Source: Candidatus Brachybacter algidus
GTDB taxonomy: Bacteria > Bacteroidota > Bacteroidia > Chitinophagales > Saprospiraceae
DNA: 64,000 bases
Assembly (NCBI GenBank): GCA_016711705.1
Contig: JADJSK010000013.1
Location: 265,001-329,000, forward strand
Direction of reading: 5' to 3'
Position numbers and translations under genes: made by a program. The notes below the pieces were generated by a model, which did no database searches, was not told the origin of the DNA, and was given only the letters and a program-made list of their open reading frames with translations. Below, one piece after another: positions 21,627 to 30,227 of the stretch. How positions within the stretch are numbered: position 1 is the first letter of the stretch; every line of letters starts with the position of its first letter.

Positions 21627-23984
21627 TTACTTTATTATAATTAATTTTCCAACGAATATCCTTCCTGACTCGTCTTTGGCATGTATAATATAAAAACCTG
21701 AAGGAATATTTTCCGTGGAATATTGATCATTGTTAAGTTTCATAATATAGCAATTGCCATAATTGTCAATTAATTTAATTTCATTAAAATCTCTGTTTGA
21801 TTCTATGGTAAAGCTATTTGAAGTTGGATTTGGAAAAGTATGAAGTCTTGTTATTAAATTTTCTTTGGTAGAAATCGTTTTAGTAATAGAGATCGTTTTA
21901 GGCGATGCGGTCAATGGAGAAATTTTTCCTTCTGAACTGATCTGTTCATAGTTTGAAAATTTAAAAATTGAGATAAAATCTTCATTTACTCCATTTTTTG
22001 TAAGAAAACGCATTTTTCCAATATTCGCGTTTTTGAATTTGGCCTCCTGATTATTAGTTTTGACGAGAGCTATATGAACTTTGCCATCCTCCATCTGAAT
22101 TAATTCGAAAGAATTGTCAGGGCTTCCAATGGACACGTATAGTTGGTTAAAAGTCATGAGTGTAAGTTTTGTTTCGTCGTATTCTACTGTAAATGCAAGA
22201 CCTGCGAGGCTGATTGAATCTGTTTGCCCCAGGACTATATTTAATTCAATTATTTCAGAAGGTCCAAAAATATCTTTCTTCGATACGAAGGATAATTCAT
22301 TTCCGGGGTCATTATATCCACCCCACTCGGTAAATTCTTTGTTCTTTAAATAGAAATTATCAACATTTATTTGATAGTCAATAGCATCAATTATCCCGTC
22401 ACCATTGCAATCAAAATGTTTGTAATTAATGTTTTCAGCACTAATATTATTCCATTCTTCTGCAGTAAATGGAGCCCACGATTTTGTCGTATTGAGCCTC
22501 CTGATTCCTGCAGTATCTTTTGAAATTCCAATATGTAGGGCATCGAGATTATTTACAATACCATTGCGGTCAGCATCACCAGGCCACACACAATCTGATT
22601 CGCACGGTTGATGTAATTCATCAGAATTAAAACATCTTTCATAAAATGATTGAACCATTGGAATATGCTCCAACATACTATCTACATTGCTATAATGTGC
22701 TATTGAAGTATCCGCTGGATGGTGTGTATATGCCAGATCCACAATAGCTGGTGAATCTTTGTAAATATCTCCAAGATCAAGATTCACATACAATCTAATG
22801 TCCAATCCAACCTCTGCTAATTCCGCCATAGACCAGCCATTGGACTTGGTAGGTGATTCACTATATAGATAATTGATGAATTCTGTTGAATTCGGATTAT
22901 ATCCGTTTCCTCCATATGTCAGTGGTGTGCCGTCCGGCCATTTATTATTCATCAGGTCATATAATTTCAAATTTGTTAGAGTGTCTGATAAACTCAATCC
23001 ATAAGGATTTGACATCATTGAGCCCAGCATTTTTTTATTTAAAATAGTAATTGATTGGTTTGGAGTCGCTTTTTTAAAAGATTTATTAGGGTAACAAGAT
23101 TTCAAATCTTCACTTGTTAAATTATAGGCATAGATCGAATTTGTACTTTCCGAAGTACCTACCATGTCATCTAAGGGGCACCCAAGGTCAAAGTCATTGT
23201 ATAGAGACATTCTGGCTTGTTTAAGAGTATCTAAATAACTATTAATAGTAAGCCGGACGAATAGTGTATTATTGATCTGCTCAATAGAATCAGATTGAAA
23301 AGCGTAAATTAATTTTTGCACTTCAAGACCTTCCGGACTTCCATAATCTGAGAAATAAACTGACCAAAGCATTTCATCTGGAATTTTTTCTTTGCAATTC
23401 ATTTCCAAAACAGGATAATCTCCTTCGAACGGATTATAAATACCATCATTATTTCTGTCATAAAATGGTGCGTAATTATTTTCATTCCAATCTAATCCAT
23501 CTAATTCGAGCGAGAGTGGATTCTTATTGCCTGGCCAGGTGAGTATGTTCAGAGAAGGTATATTGTCTATTTGTTGATTATCTTCATAGTCATTAATAGT
23601 TGATTGAATCTCCCATTTCTTTACAGACCAGACTTTATTGTATTTATAATTAATAGAGCCTTGATCAGAAAAAGGTCCGGGAAAACCTCCGGCCAAAAAA
23701 AAATCATCTGATCGAATACTTGTTGACATCACACCTAATTGGCCATCAGTAAATCCAGCAATATTTATTCCCGAACGGTAAATAGTGGAAATATAATCTG
23801 TCAACTTATTTTCGCTTACAGCAAATCCAGAAGAATTGCTTTTTTCAGTAGGGCAGAAAATAGCTCCTATAGAATTTGTATTAGCAAGAATGCCATTGCT
23901 ATTAATGGTTATTATTGCTGGTTTATTTTGGGAGAAAATAGGCGCACTAAAGATTACTAGAAATAATGTGACAATTTTTTTCAT
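21627..23984 (-). CDS. T9SS cargo with dockerin-like and cohesin-like regions (paralog 3)
   Basis: A 785-residue, more diverged third paralog, first of the run in transcription order. Signal peptide MKKIVTLFLVIFSAPIFSQ begins at ATG 23984; an upstream in-frame start at 24020 would put 12 polar residues before it and is less likely. It has YDRNNDGIYNPFEGDYPVL, dockerin-like loops GDADRNGIVNNLDALHIG (near 468) and DCNGDGIIDAIDY, a cohesin-like region (TVEYDETKLTLMTF, GKVHIALVKTN), and a sorting domain (HTFPNPTSNSFTIES). About 215 bp of AT-rich sequence without a gene separate it from paralog 2. Confidence 0.8.
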   Translation of the reverse strand: MKKIVTLFLVIFSAPIFSQNKPAIITINSNGILANTNSIGAIFCPTEKSNSSGFAVSENKLTDYISTIYRSGINIAGFTDGQLGVMSTSIRSDDFFLAGGFPGPFSDQGSINYKYNKVWSVKKWEIQSTINDYEDNQQIDNIPSLNILTWPGNKNPLSLELDGLDWNENNYAPFYDRNNDGIYNPFEGDYPVLEMNCKEKIPDEMLWSVYFSDYGSPEGLEVQKLIYAFQSDSIEQINNTLFVRLTINSYLDTLKQARMSLYNDFDLGCPLDDMVGTSESTNSIYAYNLTSEDLKSCYPNKSFKKATPNQSITILNKKMLGSMMSNPYGLSLSDTLTNLKLYDLMNNKWPDGTPLTYGGNGYNPNSTEFINYLYSESPTKSNGWSMAELAEVGLDIRLYVNLDLGDIYKDSPAIVDLAYTHHPADTSIAHYSNVDSMLEHIPMVQSFYERCFNSDELHQPCESDCVWPGDADRNGIVNNLDALHIGISKDTAGIRRLNTTKSWAPFTAEEWNNISAENINYKHFDCNGDGIIDAIDYQINVDNFYLKNKEFTEWGGYNDPGNELSFVSKKDIFGPSEIIELNIVLGQTDSISLAGLAFTVEYDETKLTLMTFNQLYVSIGSPDNSFELIQMEDGKVHIALVKTNNQEAKFKNANIGKMRFLTKNGVNEDFISIFKFSNYEQISSEGKISPLTASPKTISITKTISTKENLITRLHTFPNPTSNSFTIESNRDFNEIKLIDNYGNCYIMKLNNDQYSTENIPSGFYIIHAKDESGRIFVGKLIIIK

Positions 23985-24250
23985 GGTAGTATATTTTGCA
24001 TTAATCCATAAATAAGCCATTCGATTAAAGGGCTTTAATCGACGGATTTAATAAAATTAAAAATTGTAGCCATAAATGTTTTATGGCATACTCGTGTTAG
24101 TTAATAGATGAAATTGAACTACTGATCTGTGTTATATATTTTGATAACGACCACAAAAAGTGAAACGCTGTTTATTATATTAATAAAAAGATCAAGTTTG
24201 ACTTACAAACTTGAATCCTAATCTGATTTTAAAAGACTCGTGCGAAATTA

Positions 24251-25120
24251 TTACTTAAAATATTTATCTATAAAACTTATAATCTTCACCAAATAATCCT
24301 GAGCATTCTCAGGTTACCAATCCCCATGTCCATCACCCATGTACATGGTAGCTTCTGATTCTACGCCATTTGCATCCAGTGCTTTTTGCAACAGAGACAT
24401 CTGCGTGACGGGAATCAAAGGGTCCACTGAACCATAGAAAGAAATGGTTTTTGGGGAATCAGTTGTCACACGTTTGGCAGGACTTACCTCAGCATATAAA
24501 GCAGGGTTTTGGGAATAGGTGACATTTCCTACGAGTCCACCAAGTATTGCGTTATATATCGGATGATTTATATAGGCGGTATCTGTCAGATCAGTCGGCC
24601 CGACAGTATTACAAATGCCTTTTACAAAAAGATTCGGGTCGAATGCATAACCGTATAACATTGATAAATGAGCTCCGGCAGATGCGCCAAAGAGAAAATA
24701 TTGCTTAGAGAGATTGTACTTGGGCAATTGAATTTCGTCTATTGCTTGCTGAATATCATTTATCTGCTTTGGATAACCCGGACTTCCCGGAGTAGCGAGC
24801 TGATAATTAAGGTTCATGACAGCATGGTCGGGATAAGTTGATTTTAGCCCATTGAAAAGGTCATTAAAGTCAGCTTTATCTCCTGCACTCCAGCCTCCGC
24901 CATGTATTAGTATGAAAACTTTGGTGCTGTCTGAGTTTCTGTTTACAGGCAGATAAAGGTCCATTTTTTGTTGGGAATGGATTCCATATGAAAGATCAGT
25001 GATTGTAAAAGATTTTTTCGGATCGTAACTAGTTACATTATTGATGGAATCTTCTTTCACGCAACCCAGAAATAGGGACATTACAAAAGAGATGGTTATT
25101 AATAATTTAGATCTAATCAT
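24251..25120 (-). pseudogene. Lipoprotein alpha/beta hydrolase (BD-FAE/esterase type) with an in-frame TAA near the end
   Basis: An esterase-like hydrolase with a lipoprotein signal (MIRSKLLITISFVMSLFLGC), an oxyanion motif HGGGWS, nucleophile Ser147 in GASAGAH, an acid residue probably in GSVDPLIP, and the catalytic His in GDGHGDW. TAA at 24314-24316 ends the frame right after GDW, but the same frame goes on as PENAQDYLVKIISFIDKYF to a second TAA at 24251. That extension has the character of the C-terminal helix of this family. The truncated product would keep the triad but lose its last helix. ATG 25120 is chosen because it starts the lipoprotein signal. Substrate unknown; a second enzyme of this type at 48.7 kb is also damaged. 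Confidence 0.75.
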
Positions 25121-25363
25121 TGGTTGGTTTTTCTGAAATAATGTTCCGAGTGATGCTCCCAATAGTTAATAACTTTCTTTCATGGTCAATAATTGTATCA
25201 GAAAAGGCGAAATCTGGAAAATTTATAATGGATAAAATGTAATTTAATATAAAAGTAAAATCAATTCTGGTAAAATATAATTTTTTCATCCTTCCTTTTC
25301 ACCAAATATATTTTATAATTGATTAATATTTAATAAATTATGCATTATTTCTGCACAAAAGCG

Positions 25364-25371
25364 TACCTTTG
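25364..25371 (+). promoter_or_regulatory. -7 box of the typA promoter
   Basis: TACCTTTG matches TAnnTTTG and ends 26 bp before the typA start. The preceding 25121-25363 is AT-rich with no gene seen. Confidence 0.55.
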
Positions 25372-25397
25372 CACCGCTTTTCAAAAATAGGCACTTA

Positions 25398-27221
25398 ATG
25401 ATAAAAGAAATCCGCAACATAGCGATTATCGCCCACGTCGATCACGGTAAAACTACCCTTGTCGATAAAATCCTACACCAGACAAATCAATTCAGAGATA
25501 ACCAATCTTCCGGTGAACTGATCCTCGACAGCAATGACCTTGAGCGCGAACGTGGTATTACCATCGTTGCTAAAAACGTTTCTGTCATGTACAAGGGCGT
25601 TAAGATCAACATCATCGATACTCCAGGTCACGCCGATTTCGGTGGTGAAGTAGAGCGGGTATTGAAGATGGCTGACGGTGTGATCCTTTTGGTAGATGCA
25701 TTTGAAGGCCCTATGCCTCAGACACGTTTCGTGACGATGAAAGCACTTGCACTCGGTCTTAAACCGATCGTAGTTGTAAATAAAGTAGATAAAGAAAACT
25801 GTCGTCCTGACGAGATCCACGAATTGATCTTCGACCTTTTCCATGCTTTGGATGCTACTGAAGACCAATTGGACTTCCCGGTAATCTTCGGTTCGTCTAA
25901 ACAGGGATGGATGAGTGAAGACTGGAGAGTTAAAACTGATGATATTACTCCCCTTTTGGATTCGATAGTTGCAAATATACCTCCTGCGCCTTTTCAGGAA
26001 GGTACACTTCAAATGCAAGTTACTTCACTCGATTATTCAAACTTCGTAGGTCGTATCGCCATCGGCCGTGTATTGAGAGGTACTATTAAAGAAGGTCAGC
26101 CAATCACACTAGCGAAAAGAGATGGTAGAATGTTGAAAGGCCGTATCAAAGAATTACACACTTTCGAAGGTCTTGGCAGGGTGAAAACAACTGAAGTAAT
26201 GAGTGGTGACATTTGTGCTGTTGTTGGCTTGGAAGGATTTGAGATCGGAGATACCATCTGCGACTTCGAGAATCCGGAAGCATTGGCAGCGATCCAGATC
26301 GATGAGCCTACGATGAACATGTTGTTTACGATCAATAACAGTCCTTTCTTCGGTAAGGATGGTAAGTATGTAACATCAAGACATATCAGAGAGCGTTTGA
26401 TGAAGGAAACTGAAAAGAATCTTGCGCTTAGAGTAGAAGATACAGAATCACCTGATGCCTTCATGGTATATGGTAGAGGAATTTTGCACCTTTCAGTATT
26501 GGTGGAAACTATGCGCAGAGAAGGATACGAATTACAATTGGGTCAGCCAAGAGTAATCGTAAAAGAAATAGATGGCAAGAAACATGAGCCGATCGAGACA
26601 TTGATAGTGGACGTTCCTGCTGAATTATCTGGTAAGGTGATCGAGCTTGCTACTCAGAGAAAAGGTGAATTGACCATCATGGAGCCAAAAGGTGATCTTC
26701 AGCATTTGGAGTTCAACATTCCTTCAAGAGGTATCATGGGTCTTAGAAACCAAGTCCTTACTGCTACAGCAGGTGAGGCGGTGATGAACCACAGATTCAA
26801 GGCATTCGAGCCATGGAAAGGTGATATCACAGGAAGAAATATGGGTGTATTGGTTTCTATGGAGACAGGTCCTTGTACGGCTTACTCGATCGATAAATTG
26901 CAGGATAGAGGAAGTTTCTTCGTCAATCCGGGTGAGGAGATCTATGAAGGACAGATCTTGGGTGAGCACATCCGTGAGAATGACCTTGTGATCAACATCG
27001 TAAGAGCAAAACAGATGACCAACTTCCGTGCAGCTGGTAAAGACGATGCTACGAAGATGCCACCTGCTAAGAAGTTCTCATTGGAAGAAGCGATGGAATA
27101 CATCCAGGCGGACGAATATGTAGAGATCACACCGAATGCTCAGCGTATCCGTAAAATCGTATTAAACGAAAGCGAAAGAAAGAAAAACGCTAACCCGGCA
27201 TTGGCAGGGATTAAAATGTAA
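25398..27221 (+). CDS. typA: Ribosome-binding GTPase TypA/BipA
   Basis: A 607-residue translational GTPase related to EF-G that binds the 70S ribosome and helps large-subunit assembly and stress adaptation. G-domain motifs are intact: AHVDHGKTT (G1), RERGITIVAKN (G2), DTPGHADF (G3), NKVDKE (G4) and a GSSKQGW segment (G5). The EF-G-like domains III and V and the BipA-specific C-terminal domain (VNPGEEIYEGQILGEHIRENDL, then MPPAKKFSLEEAMEYIQADEYVEITP) follow at normal length. Single gene with its own promoter and terminator. Confidence 0.97.
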   Translation: MIKEIRNIAIIAHVDHGKTTLVDKILHQTNQFRDNQSSGELILDSNDLERERGITIVAKNVSVMYKGVKINIIDTPGHADFGGEVERVLKMADGVILLVDAFEGPMPQTRFVTMKALALGLKPIVVVNKVDKENCRPDEIHELIFDLFHALDATEDQLDFPVIFGSSKQGWMSEDWRVKTDDITPLLDSIVANIPPAPFQEGTLQMQVTSLDYSNFVGRIAIGRVLRGTIKEGQPITLAKRDGRMLKGRIKELHTFEGLGRVKTTEVMSGDICAVVGLEGFEIGDTICDFENPEALAAIQIDEPTMNMLFTINNSPFFGKDGKYVTSRHIRERLMKETEKNLALRVEDTESPDAFMVYGRGILHLSVLVETMRREGYELQLGQPRVIVKEIDGKKHEPIETLIVDVPAELSGKVIELATQRKGELTIMEPKGDLQHLEFNIPSRGIMGLRNQVLTATAGEAVMNHRFKAFEPWKGDITGRNMGVLVSMETGPCTAYSIDKLQDRGSFFVNPGEEIYEGQILGEHIRENDLVINIVRAKQMTNFRAAGKDDATKMPPAKKFSLEEAMEYIQADEYVEITPNAQRIRKIVLNESERKKNANPALAGIKM

Positions 27222-27243
27222 GTTCGAATTATTATAAATTATA

Positions 27244-27279
27244 AAGGCGATGGGAGAGATTCTGTCGCCTTTTGTTTTT
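27244..27279 (+). terminator. Terminator of typA
   Basis: AAGGCGA (27244-27250) pairs with TCGCCTT (27265-27271), followed by TTGTTTTT. Confidence 0.8.
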
Positions 27280-27292
27280 ATGTGGATTTTTT

Positions 27293-27327
27293 AGGCTGTA
27301 GGCTGCAGGCTATAGGCTGTAGGCCGC
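27293..27327. repeat. Heptameric tandem repeat
   Basis: Five adjacent 7-bp units: AGGCTGT, AGGCTGC, AGGCTAT, AGGCTGT, AGGCCGC. A minisatellite at the left border of the accessory island; no function is evident. Confidence 0.75.
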
Positions 27328-27450
27328 TCCGTAAGAATTCTTGTGCAATAATGGTGAAGGTTTCCCATTGAATCCATTTCAACCCATTCTCGACTTCTTA
27401 TCAGTCAATTTTCCGAAAGTGATAAATAAAGCAGTAAATATCAAATTTGC

Positions 27451-27535
27451 ACGCTGGCGCCAGTCTATGACTGGTGACCTTGCGAAGACTTAATAATAAC
27501 TTTAGGTAATGTCACCAGTCACAAAAAGGCGCGAG
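27451..27535. repeat. Island repeat, copy a (degenerate right arm)
   Basis: It starts ACGCTGGCGCCAGT, then the shared core ACTGGTGACCTTGCGAAGAC, and ends in a degenerate right arm (AGTCACAAAAAGGCGCGAG). The same left arm and core recur at 28805, 29728 and, diverged, at 30690. The left arm holds the 8-bp palindrome TGGCGCCA. Confidence 0.75.
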
Positions 27536-27539
27536 AGAG

Positions 27540-27680
27540 GAGCTGTCCGCTTTAGACAAAGATTTGCTAAAATGTATCGAGGACATCGAAAAGCTCGACC
27601 AAGATACCAAACAACATCTGTTTTTCCTCATTAACAATGTCATCCAAAACTATAAAACTAAACTCGCTTTCGCTAAATAA
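27540..27680 (+). pseudogene. C-terminal remnant of a probable XRE-family regulator
   Basis: An open frame of 46 codons with no start codon reads LSALDKDLLKCIEDIEKLD, then QDTKQHLFFLINNVIQNYK, and ends at TAA 27678. The pattern of a short helix, LDxDTK, and a hydrophobic helix before a basic tail resembles the C-terminal tail of Bacteroidota helix-turn-helix regulators, which often act as antitoxins or repressors. The DNA-binding part has been lost and repeat copy a lies where it should be. The family assignment is tentative. Confidence 0.45.
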
Positions 27681-27709
27681 AAAAAGCCCCGCATCTGCAA
27701 GGCTTTTAA
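27681..27709. terminator. Bidirectional terminator hairpin
   Basis: AAAAGCC (27682-27688) pairs with GGCTTTT (27701-27707), giving a T-run on either strand. It separates the regulator remnant (+) from the minus-strand genes that end at 27718. Confidence 0.65.
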
Positions 27710-27717
27710 TTAGCTTC

Positions 27718-28038
27718 TTATCCACCGATCTGATCAAATTCTTTATTCACCTCCCATCCCCGCAACTTCCACCAAATATATAATGAACCTATGGGTATGG
27801 CGGCGGCCGAATAAAAATCCTGGTAGCCAAGCATTAAATCACTTCCAAGGAAATAAAAACTTAATAACTTCCAGTCAAACCCGATATTCTTATCAGCAAA
27901 AAATGTTGGAAAATTGATAAATACAGGTAATAAATACTTCCACCATTTGTTGTAAATATTGGCCTTATATATCTTCCAAATTGTAAATAAGTTAAAACTT
28001 AAAAACAAAATGCCTAATAGTTTGACGATTAATACCAT
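27718..28038 (-). CDS. Hypothetical membrane protein
   Basis: A 106-residue protein I do not recognise. It has a first hydrophobic helix at the N-terminus (MVLIVKLLGILFLSFNLF), a second around 36-47, and a third around 75-90 (SAAAIPIGSLYIWW). It is the last of three minus-strand frames next to a toxin-tail-like fragment and could be an immunity or accessory protein; this rests on position only. It starts 12 bp after the stop of the lipoprotein gene. Confidence 0.5.
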   Translation of the reverse strand: MVLIVKLLGILFLSFNLFTIWKIYKANIYNKWWKYLLPVFINFPTFFADKNIGFDWKLLSFYFLGSDLMLGYQDFYSAAAIPIGSLYIWWKLRGWEVNKEFDQIGG

Positions 28039-28050
28039 TTTTTCAAATTT

Positions 28051-28389
28051 TTATTCATAGGTTATGCCATGGCACTTAAATGGTATAACTAATACTGTAT
28101 CTTTTTTATGAATCCATATTTTTAACTCCCCCTCCCTTTTGACAATTGTATCGCCTTTTTCTAAATATTTTTTGTAATATATCCCCCAACTTCCACCAGA
28201 ATCATAATACTTTTCATCCCTACCTGTAACAGGACTAACCCCATAAAGAGTAAAAGAACGTCCTTGGATAGGAATCTTTTTTAAAATTAAATTAACTCGT
28301 TGATTCTTATAATAATTTACTGCATTTTCACACTCATCACCACAACCCGAGAGCACAAGTACCCATATAAAACTTAATAAAAATTTCAT
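28051..28389 (-). CDS. Hypothetical lipoprotein, possible immunity protein
   Basis: A 112-residue protein with a clear lipoprotein signal (MKFLLSFIWVLVLSGCGDEC, Cys16) and a small beta-rich body. No family recognised. Its start overlaps the 3' end of the preceding glycine-rich fragment by about 50 bp on the same strand. Small lipoproteins right after a polymorphic-toxin tail are often immunity proteins, but that role is only inferred from position here. Confidence 0.55.
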   Translation of the reverse strand: MKFLLSFIWVLVLSGCGDECENAVNYYKNQRVNLILKKIPIQGRSFTLYGVSPVTGRDEKYYDSGGSWGIYYKKYLEKGDTIVKREGELKIWIHKKDTVLVIPFKCHGITYE

Positions 28390-28789
28390 GGTTGAGGAAG
28401 TTTAGTGAATAATACCCTGTTTTACTAATACTAGTTCTCGCCCCCAATGGAATCCCACCCCCTGCACCTATTCCTGCTGAATTAGTATGAAATCCTGGAG
28501 CTTTTTTAATTGAACCATTTTGAATTTGAACAGATCTAGAGTATCCGCCAATTAAACCCAGGCCAACTGATCCACCTGCAGCCGCACCGCCAATATATTC
28601 TAAAGAGCTTGGTCTGCTTAAATCCGTTCTTTCATGAATATTTATTTGCACTGACAGATCGAATCCTGGAGCTGAAACCCCTGATCCGCCACTTGCTCCC
28701 GCATGCTGGCGCCAGTATCCCATCAATTCCATTCGACCCATTCCCAATGTTCTTCCAATCAAATATCCGATAAATATAAATAAAACCAC
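28337..28789 (-). pseudogene. Glycine-rich C-terminal fragment, polymorphic-toxin-like
   Basis: The frame has no proper start: its first 30 codons are translated island-repeat sequence, and the only upstream start is a GTG inside the repeat. From about 28700 it reads as a glycine-rich tail (SGVSAPGFDLSVQINIHE, GGAAAGGSVGLGLIGGYS, GIGAGGGIPLGARTS). Such tails occur at the C-termini of RHS-like or other secreted polymorphic toxins. The N-terminal body is missing, cut at the repeat. The toxin assignment is tentative. Confidence 0.4.
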
Positions 28790-28800
28790 AAATATCTAGC
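28703..28800. repeat. Upstream extension of the island repeat (copy b)
   Basis: It begins with GCTGGCGCCAGT (28705-28716) and runs through CAATTCCATTCGACCCATTCCC to AAATATAAATAAAACCAC just before copy c. A matching stretch precedes copy e (30595-30680), and a weaker one precedes copy a (27360-27450), so it is part of the dispersed family. Confidence 0.6.
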
Positions 28801-28920
28801 TAGTACGCTGGCGCCAGTCTCTGACTGGTGACCTTGCGAAGACCTACAATCATTTGTTTTTAAGGAAAACTATAAGATCAACTTAGATTATCACCATTTA
28901 AAAACTGGCGCCAACAGCGT
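28795..28920. repeat. Island repeat, copy c
   Basis: Left arm ACGCTGGCGCCAGT (28805-28818), core ACTGGTGACCTTGCGAAGAC, then about 70 bp of spacer and a right arm ACTGGCGCCAACAGCGT (28904-28920). The arms are inverted, so the whole can fold into a long hairpin. It lies before the first toxin-antitoxin module. The leader at 29009-29179 holds no gene that I can see. Confidence 0.8.
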
Positions 28921-28969
28921 AATCTAAAAGTTCATCTACTTATAGGAAACATTAAGCTCTACTTTCATG

Positions 28970-29001
28970 TTTGTATTATAACTAGCGAAATTGTAATTTT
29001 G
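28970..29001 (+). promoter_or_regulatory. Promoter of toxin-antitoxin module 1
   Basis: TTTG (28970-28973), a 20-bp spacer and TAATTTTG (28994-29001). The surrounding 70 bp (GGAAACATTAAGC through ATTCG) is almost duplicated before module 2. The leader to the antitoxin start is about 170 bp. Confidence 0.65.
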
Positions 29002-29179
29002 TATATTCGCTTAGCAGGATAATAGGCAAAGACTGGCTTTAGCGGGGGAAGTTACATCTGATAAACCAATTACAAGAAGACAAGAAGAAGAAAGCCTAAT
29101 AAACAATGACATAATGCTGACTAGGCTTATTTTTCAGAAATTTTTTAATCAAAATTTACAAATTTTAAATTAAGTTATT

Positions 29180-29416
29180 ATGTACACAACATATCATTTA
29201 ACATCAGCACAGGAAGTAAGTACAGATATACTGGATGCCATAAAAGCTACCTTTAAATCAAAGCCCATAACCATTATTGTGGAAGAGGATGACAGCGATT
29301 TTGACCTTTCTGTGGATATGAAAGCCGTGTTGGACGAACGATTACAGGAAGATGAAAGCACTTATATCTCTGGTGAAGATTCTATTGACCAGCTCAATAA
29401 AAAGTATGATTTATAA
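29180..29416 (+). CDS. Antitoxin-like protein of a RelE/ParE module
   Basis: A 78-residue acidic protein, probably the antitoxin that binds and neutralises the next gene's product. The N-terminal part (QEVSTDILDAIKATFKSKPI then TIIVEEDD) resembles small Bacteroidota addiction-module antitoxins. The C-terminal half is acidic and helical, as expected for a toxin-wrapping tail. Its stop lies 11 bp inside the toxin gene, so the two are translationally coupled. Confidence 0.7.
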   Translation: MYTTYHLTSAQEVSTDILDAIKATFKSKPITIIVEEDDSDFDLSVDMKAVLDERLQEDESTYISGEDSIDQLNKKYDL

Positions 29417-29696
29417 AATCATCGTTTCTCCACGTGCTCAAAAAGAGATTGAAAACGCCATTGATTATTATGCTATGTACAGCGTAGATGCACCAATAAA
29501 TTTTCTTGCCGTTCTGAAAGAAACCTATACCACATTGGAAAAAACTCCATTTTATAGAGTTCGTTATAAAAATGTCAGAGCATTAAAGATTAAAAGGTTT
29601 CCGCATTCCTTGTATTTTATCATCGATGAAGATAACAATACGGTTAAGATTCTTTCCTGCTTCCACAACAAAAGAAATCCAAATAAAAGACCGTAA
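29406..29696 (+). CDS. RelE/ParE-family toxin
   Basis: A 96-residue basic protein of the RelE/ParE fold, expected to cut mRNA on the ribosome or to inhibit gyrase, depending on subfamily. MIYKIIVSPRAQKEIENAID and the core RVRYKNVRALKIKRFPHSLYF fit the plasmid-stabilisation/ParE group, with FHNKRNP as the C-terminal motif. ATG 29406 is chosen because it begins at the family N-terminus; the longer frame from 29352 would add 18 unrelated residues inside the antitoxin. Confidence 0.82.
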   Translation: MIYKIIVSPRAQKEIENAIDYYAMYSVDAPINFLAVLKETYTTLEKTPFYRVRYKNVRALKIKRFPHSLYFIIDEDNNTVKILSCFHNKRNPNKRP

Positions 29697-29715
29697 ATTT
29701 AATTAAAATCACATA

Positions 29716-29814
29716 TATCTAGCTAATACGCTGGCGCCAGTTTTTAACTGGCGACCTTGCGAAGACATAATATTAACTTTAGAAATGTCCCTAGTTACAA
29801 ACTGGCGCCAGCGG
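29716..29814. repeat. Island repeat, copy d
   Basis: Left arm ACGCTGGCGCCAGT (29728-29741), core ACTGGCGACCTTGCGAAGAC and right arm ACTGGCGCCAGCG (29801-29813). An extra half-arm ACTGGCGCGAGCG is at 29928-29940. The copy separates TA module 1 from module 2; 29897-30011 is the leader of module 2. Confidence 0.8.
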
Positions 29815-29864
29815 GCAAGTTAAATCTTGTACCACTAAAGGAAACATTAAGCCCTACTTTCATG

Positions 29865-29896
29865 TTTGTATTTTATCAATCGAAATTGTAAATTTG
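29865..29896 (+). promoter_or_regulatory. Promoter of toxin-antitoxin module 2
   Basis: TTTG (29865-29868), a 20-bp spacer and TAAATTTG (29889-29896). It is nearly identical in sequence and geometry to the promoter of module 1. Confidence 0.65.
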
Positions 29897-30011
29897 TTTA
29901 TTCGATTCGATAGGTCAACGTTCACAGACTGGCGCGAGCGGATAAACATTTCACTAAACAAACAAATGTTTTTGACATTCTTTGAACAAATTATTAAAAC
30001 AGTAAAATAGC

Positions 30012-30227
30012 ATGAGACACGTAACTGTATATACCACAGACAAAGAATACAACCACTTTTTAGAATTGGCTAAAAATCTGCATTACGTTAAAAAAATTGA
30101 GACGGATGATGAGTCTATAGAAGATAATGTTTTGGATAACATTAAGGCAGGGCTAAAAGAAGTAAGCCTTTTCAAAAAAGGAAAATTAAAAACTACATCC
30201 GCTAAAGATTTTTTGAATGAGTTATAG
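30012..30227 (+). CDS. Antitoxin-like protein of a second RelE-type module
   Basis: A 71-residue protein, short and charged, with an N-terminal strand (MRHVTVYTTDKEYNHFLELA) and a lysine-rich C-terminus ending FLNEL. It resembles small Bacteroidota antitoxins paired with RelE-like toxins. It overlaps the toxin start by 11 bp, exactly as in module 1, although the two antitoxins do not look alike. Confidence 0.7.
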   Translation: MRHVTVYTTDKEYNHFLELAKNLHYVKKIETDDESIEDNVLDNIKAGLKEVSLFKKGKLKTTSAKDFLNEL

